This document shows positions 6,700-10,003 of a stretch of 10,003 nucleotides of DNA, piece by piece. Below the pieces are notes generated by a model, which saw only the letters and a program-made list of their open reading frames with translations, was not told the origin of the DNA and did no database searches. The translations under genes and the position numbers were made by a program. Source of the stretch: Gelidibacter sp039916245. GTDB taxonomy: Bacteria > Bacteroidota > Bacteroidia > Flavobacteriales > Flavobacteriaceae. Numbering within the stretch: the first letter of the stretch is position 1; the number at the start of each line of letters is the position of its first letter. The DNA is taken from assembly GCF_039916245.1 (NCBI RefSeq), contig NZ_JBDSLS010000268.1:1-10003 (forward strand), given 5' to 3'.

Positions 6700-7893
6700 T
6701 TATATCGCTTCACTTAATATTTCCAAAGGATTATCTAATTCCTCTTCTTGTTCTTTTAACTCTTCTCTTTTGGCACTCACACTTAAAATCATTCCGAAAG
6801 CCAAACAGGTCATCCAAATGGAAGTACCACCACTACTGATAAGTGGTAGTGTTTGCCCCGTTACCGGAAATAACTCAACAGCAACAGCCATATTAATGAA
6901 CGCCTGAAAAACGATAGGCAAGCCAACTCCAAGCACGACTAATTTACCAAAAACGGTATCGGATTTTTGGGCGACGATCACAATCCTGAACAACATCCAA
7001 CAATACATTACCAAAATAACCAAGCCTCCAACTAGGCCGTACTCTTCAACGATAATTGCAAAAATAAAATCTGAGGAGGATTGTGGCAAAAAGTTTTTTT
7101 GAACACTTCCCCCAGGCCCTAATCCGATATATTTTCCGGTTGCAATCGCAATCTTCGCTTTTTCAATTTGATAATCGGCTTCTGTATCTTCTCCATTTGA
7201 AAAGTTCTCTACACGACTGATCCAAGTGTCCACACGGTTGGGCATCGCCTCAGGAAATGCCTTTGCGGTCAAAACAAATAATGCCAAAAACAACACCCCG
7301 GCGCCAACAATTATTGCCAAATAACGAATCGGATAACCCCCAATAAAGGCTAACACCATGACCATGGCGAACATAATCGCCGCGGTTGAAAAGTTGGCCG
7401 GAAGGATCAGTATCAACACCAGAAAAACTGGAATCCATAACGGCAAAATTGATTCTTTAAATGAAATTTCCCTATCCTGGATTTTTGATAAATAGCGTGC
7501 CACATATACCATCAACACCACAGCAGCAAACGTCGACGTCTGAAATGACATCCCAATAATCGGAATCTGAATCCATCGGCTCGCATTGGCACCATCAATG
7601 GTAGTGCCTTGAAACATGGTCATGACCAATAAAATCAATACGACTGGCATCATGACGAGCGACAAACCTCTAAAATAACGGTAAGGAATGCGATGCACGC
7701 CATACATAATAGTGAAGCCCAGAAATAGATGCATAAAGTGTTTTATAAAAAACGAAAATGTACTTCCAGAATTAGCTGTATATGCCAAATTACTGGAAGA
7801 ACTGTACACAGGAAGGAATGAGAAAATTGCCAGCAATGCGACAATTGACCAAATCAAACGATCCCCCTTTATGTTGTTGAAAACACTTTGCAC
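6700..7893 (-). CDS. ftsW: SEDS-family peptidoglycan glycosyltransferase FtsW
   Basis: FtsW is the integral membrane SEDS polymerase that, with its class B PBP partner (FtsI), polymerises lipid II at the septum. The 397-residue product has many hydrophobic segments, starting with one at about 13-30 and a second at about 48-66. The large extracellular loop (about 211-275) ends in SSDFIFAIIVEEYG, whose Asp275 aligns with the proposed catalytic Asp of FtsW and RodA. The C-terminal half has FPVTGQTLPLISSGGTS, a SEDS signature. The C-terminal tail is acidic and cytoplasmic. The start is a GTG at 7893 preceded by a purine-rich stretch (AAAAAGAAGAAAAA) that may serve as a ribosome-binding region; no ATG is available near the conserved N-terminus NNIKGDRLIW. 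The position between murD and murG favours FtsW over its elongation paralogue RodA. No defect was seen. Confidence 0.96.
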   Translation of the reverse strand: MQSVFNNIKGDRLIWSIVALLAIFSFLPVYSSSSNLAYTANSGSTFSFFIKHFMHLFLGFTIMYGVHRIPYRYFRGLSLVMMPVVLILLVMTMFQGTTIDGANASRWIQIPIIGMSFQTSTFAAVVLMVYVARYLSKIQDREISFKESILPLWIPVFLVLILILPANFSTAAIMFAMVMVLAFIGGYPIRYLAIIVGAGVLFLALFVLTAKAFPEAMPNRVDTWISRVENFSNGEDTEADYQIEKAKIAIATGKYIGLGPGGSVQKNFLPQSSSDFIFAIIVEEYGLVGGLVILVMYCWMLFRIVIVAQKSDTVFGKLVVLGVGLPIVFQAFINMAVAVELFPVTGQTLPLISSGGTSIWMTCLAFGMILSVSAKREELKEQEEELDNPLEILSEAI

Positions 7894-7905
7894 TTTTTCT
7901 TCTTT

Positions 7906-9237
7906 TTATAAGCTTCTTACAGCATTCTTAAATTGACGACCTCTATCCTCGTAACTTTCAAACAAATCAAAACTTGCACACGCTGGCGACAACAATACAG
8001 AATCACCAGACTCCGCTAATTTGTATGCGATTTTTACCGCTTCGGTCATATATTCGGTTTCAACAATGACATCCACCATTTTCCCGAAAGTTTTCAGTAA
8101 TTTTTCATTGTCCACACCCAGACAGATAATGGCTTTGACCTTTTCATTGATAAATGGAAACAACTCTTTATAATCATTCCCTTTATCAACACCTCCAACA
8201 ATCCAAATGGTTGGCGTATCCATACTTTCTAAAGCAAAATAGGTAGCATTAACGTTGGTAGCCTTTGAATCATTGATGTATCTGACCTTATTGATTTTCA
8301 AAACCTCTTCCAAACGATGCTCTACACCTTGAAAATTCTCCAAGCTTTCGCGAATCGTTTGTTTTCTTATTTTTAATAAATGCGCTACGGTTGAAGCAGC
8401 CATTTGATTCTTAATATTGTGTTTGCCTTCTAAGGCTAAATTTGTTGTTGACATAATAATTTGATTGTTATCTATCGTTATTTTTATTTCATCTTGGTCT
8501 AAATACGCGCCATTTTCGATGGTTTTCGTTAATGAAAACGGCAATAATGTGGATTGAATTTTATGTGATTTGAGCCAGTCCACTATAACTTCATCATCTG
8601 CATCATAAATCAGATAATCATCTTTGGTTTGATTCAGAACTATTCTGAATTTCGAATCGATATAGTTTTCAAACTTATAATCATAGCGATCCAAATGATC
8701 TGGTGTGATGTTCAACAAAACGGCGATATGTGGTTTAAAATCTACAATACCATCTAACTGAAAACTGCTAATCTCAAGCACATAGTTTGGATAATCATGC
8801 TCCAAAATCTGTTGCGCAAAACTTTTCCCGATGTTTCCAGACAAACCAACCTCCAACTCTTGTTTTAAAATATGATGGATTAAGGCTGCTGTTGTGGTCT
8901 TGCCGTTCGTTCCTGTAACTCCTACAATCGTTGCATTGGTAAATTTCGATGCAAATTCAATTTCAGAAACCACTTGTATTCCTTTCTCTCTAATTTGCTT
9001 AACCAAAGCCACTTTATCAGGTATTCCTGGACTTTTCATCACGATGTCGGCATTCAGAATCTTGGCCTCCGTATGCTGCTCATCTTCAAATTCAATTTCA
9101 TTATGTATAAGAACTTCTTTGTAATTATCTTTAATTTTTCCTTTATCTGAAAGGAACACTTCATAACCTTTTGCCTTTGCTAAAAGCGCTGTGCCTACGC
9201 CGCTTTCTCCTCCTCCTAATATGACTAGCCTCTTCAT
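7906..9237 (-). CDS. murD: UDP-N-acetylmuramoyl-L-alanine--D-glutamate ligase MurD
   Basis: MurD is the cytoplasmic ATP-dependent ligase adding D-Glu to UDP-MurNAc-L-Ala. The 443-residue product has the three Mur-ligase domains. The N-terminal nucleotide-sugar-binding loop is LVILGGGESGVG (4-15). The ATP P-loop is GTNGKTT (109-115). EISSFQLD (155-162) and NITPDHLDRY (176-185) follow, and Lys196 in DSKFR matches the position of the carbamylated lysine. In the C-terminal domain EGKHNIKN, YINDSKATN, VGGVDKGNDY and SPACASFDLFESYEDRG are all present. The start is ATG at 9237, in sequence just after the 7-bp array that separates it from the four-helix bundle gene. The stop TAA is in the same frame as ftsW and only 12 bp upstream of the ftsW start, suggesting coupled translation. 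The gene looks intact and all key residues checked are present. Confidence 0.97.
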   Translation of the reverse strand: MKRLVILGGGESGVGTALLAKAKGYEVFLSDKGKIKDNYKEVLIHNEIEFEDEQHTEAKILNADIVMKSPGIPDKVALVKQIREKGIQVVSEIEFASKFTNATIVGVTGTNGKTTTAALIHHILKQELEVGLSGNIGKSFAQQILEHDYPNYVLEISSFQLDGIVDFKPHIAVLLNITPDHLDRYDYKFENYIDSKFRIVLNQTKDDYLIYDADDEVIVDWLKSHKIQSTLLPFSLTKTIENGAYLDQDEIKITIDNNQIIMSTTNLALEGKHNIKNQMAASTVAHLLKIRKQTIRESLENFQGVEHRLEEVLKINKVRYINDSKATNVNATYFALESMDTPTIWIVGGVDKGNDYKELFPFINEKVKAIICLGVDNEKLLKTFGKMVDVIVETEYMTEAVKIAYKLAESGDSVLLSPACASFDLFESYEDRGRQFKNAVRSL

Positions 9238-9265
9238 TTACGATATTAGATTTACGAGTTACGAT
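9238..9265. repeat. Degenerate 7-bp array (ttacgat x4) at the 3' end of the four-helix bundle gene
   Basis: Four phased plus-strand units read TTACGAT, ATTAGAT, TTACGAG, TTACGAT. The array fills the gap to murD and contains the stop codon of the four-helix bundle gene (9252-9254). Its consensus is the reverse complement of the array on the gene's other side. Confidence 0.8.
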
Positions 9266-9611
9266 TCCGGTTTCGGATTGTTTTGATTGATGCAACTACT
9301 ATTGATAATATCTCATTTGCTTCTGCATGCAATCTCTTCATTTCATCCACTTCTCTATTAGAAACATCTAAAAGTAATTCGATGAAATACATGCTTTCAT
9401 CTGCTTCTTCCTCAACTATTTTCAACTTGTTCAAAAAGTCAGCGTCAGATTTTGCTCTACATGCTGTCCTATAATTTGCTCCAACCGAACTCGAACATCT
9501 TATCAATTGATTACAATAAGCGTTGTACTCCCTTGTAACTGGAAATTTGGAGCAAAGATGCCAGCAGTCTGATGCAAATTTTTTAGTCCTATTTTTAATT
9601 ATTTCCTTCAT
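9252..9611 (-). CDS. Four-helix bundle protein (23S rRNA intervening-sequence protein family)
   Basis: This 119-residue, all-helical protein resembles the family of small four-helix bundle proteins first found as ORFs in intervening sequences of 23S rRNA. The recognisable core is QLIRCSSSVGANYRTACRAK (residues 35-54), then DFLNKLKIVEEEADESMYFIE (58-78), the variant with VGANYR and a run of acidic residues. Length is normal for the family. The biochemical function is unknown; family structures suggest oligomeric, possibly nucleic-acid-binding bundles. The start is ATG at 9611, and the gene is co-directional with the operon, 14 bp before murD. It is not a standard dcw gene and has no known part in wall synthesis, so I infer insertion. 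Both ends touch arrays of phased 7-bp units in inverted orientation, and the last residues (RNRNRNS) are encoded where the gene runs into the downstream array. Family assignment is confident, role is not. Confidence 0.88.
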   Translation of the reverse strand: MKEIIKNRTKKFASDCWHLCSKFPVTREYNAYCNQLIRCSSSVGANYRTACRAKSDADFLNKLKIVEEEADESMYFIELLLDVSNREVDEMKRLHAEANEILSIVVASIKTIRNRNRNS

Positions 9612-9615
9612 TGAT

Positions 9616-9643
9616 ATCGTAATTCTTAAATCGTATATCGTCC
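9616..9643. repeat. Degenerate 7-bp array (atcgtaa x4) at the 5' end of the four-helix bundle gene
   Basis: Four phased plus-strand units read ATCGTAA, TTCTTAA, ATCGTAT, ATCGTCC. The array lies in the 39-bp gap between mraY and the four-helix bundle gene. Compared with 9238-9265 in inverted orientation it matches at 22 of 28 positions, with a perfect 9-bp inverted match between 9614-9622 and 9238-9246. Confidence 0.75.
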
Positions 9644-9650
9644 TTCTCTA

Positions 9651-10003
9651 TTATCTAATTTTCAAGGTCACTATCGACACAATGGCCAATAAAATTCCAA
9701 CAATCCAAAAACGGGTTACGATTTTACTTTCGTGATATCCCGATTTTTGATAATGATGATGCAATGGCGACATCTTAAAAATGCGTCGTCCTTCGCCATA
9801 TTTCTTTTTGGTATACTTAAACCAACCTACTTGCAGGACCACCGATAAGTTCTCAGCTAAAAAGATCCCACACAATACCGGAATTAACCATTCTTTTCGA
9901 ACGGCAATCGCAATGACCGCAATGACTCCACCAATAGTTAAACTTCCTGTATCTCCCATAAAAACAGATGCCGGATAACTATTGTACCATAGAAATCCAA
10001 CAA
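9651..10003 (-). CDS. mraY: Phospho-N-acetylmuramoyl-pentapeptide transferase MraY, C-terminal part (5' end beyond the window)
   Basis: MraY is a polytopic inner-membrane enzyme that transfers phospho-MurNAc-pentapeptide from UDP to undecaprenyl phosphate, giving lipid I. About 116 C-terminal residues are visible and the frame stays open to the window edge. The sequence FLWYNSYPASVFMGDTGSLT is the conserved block whose Asp in MGDTGS is an active-site residue of the family. It is followed by the segment SVVLQVGWFKYTKK and by PLHHHYQKSGY, the HHH motif on the cytoplasmic face. Hydrophobic stretches after MGDTGSLT and at the very C-terminus fit the last transmembrane helices. The stop is TAA. 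In the classical cluster murD follows directly; here a four-helix bundle gene lies between them, 39 bp after the mraY stop. No defect is seen in the visible part. The identity is very secure; only the length is unknown. Confidence 0.97.
   Translation of the reverse strand, partial: VGFLWYNSYPASVFMGDTGSLTIGGVIAVIAIAVRKEWLIPVLCGIFLAENLSVVLQVGWFKYTKKKYGEGRRIFKMSPLHHHYQKSGYHESKIVTRFWIVGILLAIVSIVTLKIR

Noticed and set aside
9252..9611. Evidence of a 23S rRNA intervening sequence at this site
   Set aside because: Only the protein family is shared; no rRNA sequence is present on either side, the neighbours are mraY and murD.

Overview
The window is the 3' two thirds of a division and cell wall (dcw) cluster, read entirely on the minus strand. 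In transcription order it holds: mraY (C-terminal part, cut by the right edge), a small four-helix bundle protein gene, murD, ftsW, murG, murC, ftsQ, ftsA and ftsZ. The order, the lack of murB and ddl between murC and ftsQ, the AT-rich base composition, the long acidic FtsZ linker and the extra FtsZ tail point to Bacteroidetes, most likely a flavobacterium (Flavobacteriaceae). This assignment comes from protein motifs and synteny remembered from the family; no search was run.

Layout from right to left: 9651-10003 mraY (lipid I synthesis); 9252-9611 a four-helix bundle / 23S rRNA intervening-sequence-type protein that does not belong to the classical cluster; 7906-9237 murD; 6700-7893 ftsW; 5509-6615 murG; an 82-bp gap with two different 7-bp tandem repeats; 4068-5426 murC; 3365-4084 ftsQ; 2030-3361 ftsA; a 109-bp gap with two copies of a palindrome; 19-1920 ftsZ. 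Genes are tightly packed (overlap of 17 bp for murC/ftsQ, gaps of 3 bp for ftsQ/ftsA and 12 bp for murD/ftsW), consistent with one operon. No convincing promoter or terminator was found, and there is no gene-free stretch above 300 bases.

Together the genes make the peptidoglycan precursor (MurC adds L-Ala, MurD adds D-Glu, MraY makes lipid I, MurG makes lipid II), polymerise it at the septum (FtsW), and build the division ring (FtsZ, FtsA, FtsQ).

The most unusual observations are two in-frame nonsense codons in normally essential genes. ftsZ carries TAA at 349-351, after which the same frame continues for about 110 codons with the expected FtsZ tail. murC carries TGA at 5382-5384, inside the N-terminal glycine loop where Gly is expected. 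Both are explained by a single G-to-T change (coding strand) at a first codon position. Sequence or assembly error is the simplest explanation, but truncation or readthrough would be remarkable. A second point is that the four-helix bundle gene is bracketed by two inverted arrays of four phased 7-bp units, which looks like the footprint of an inserted gene cassette.
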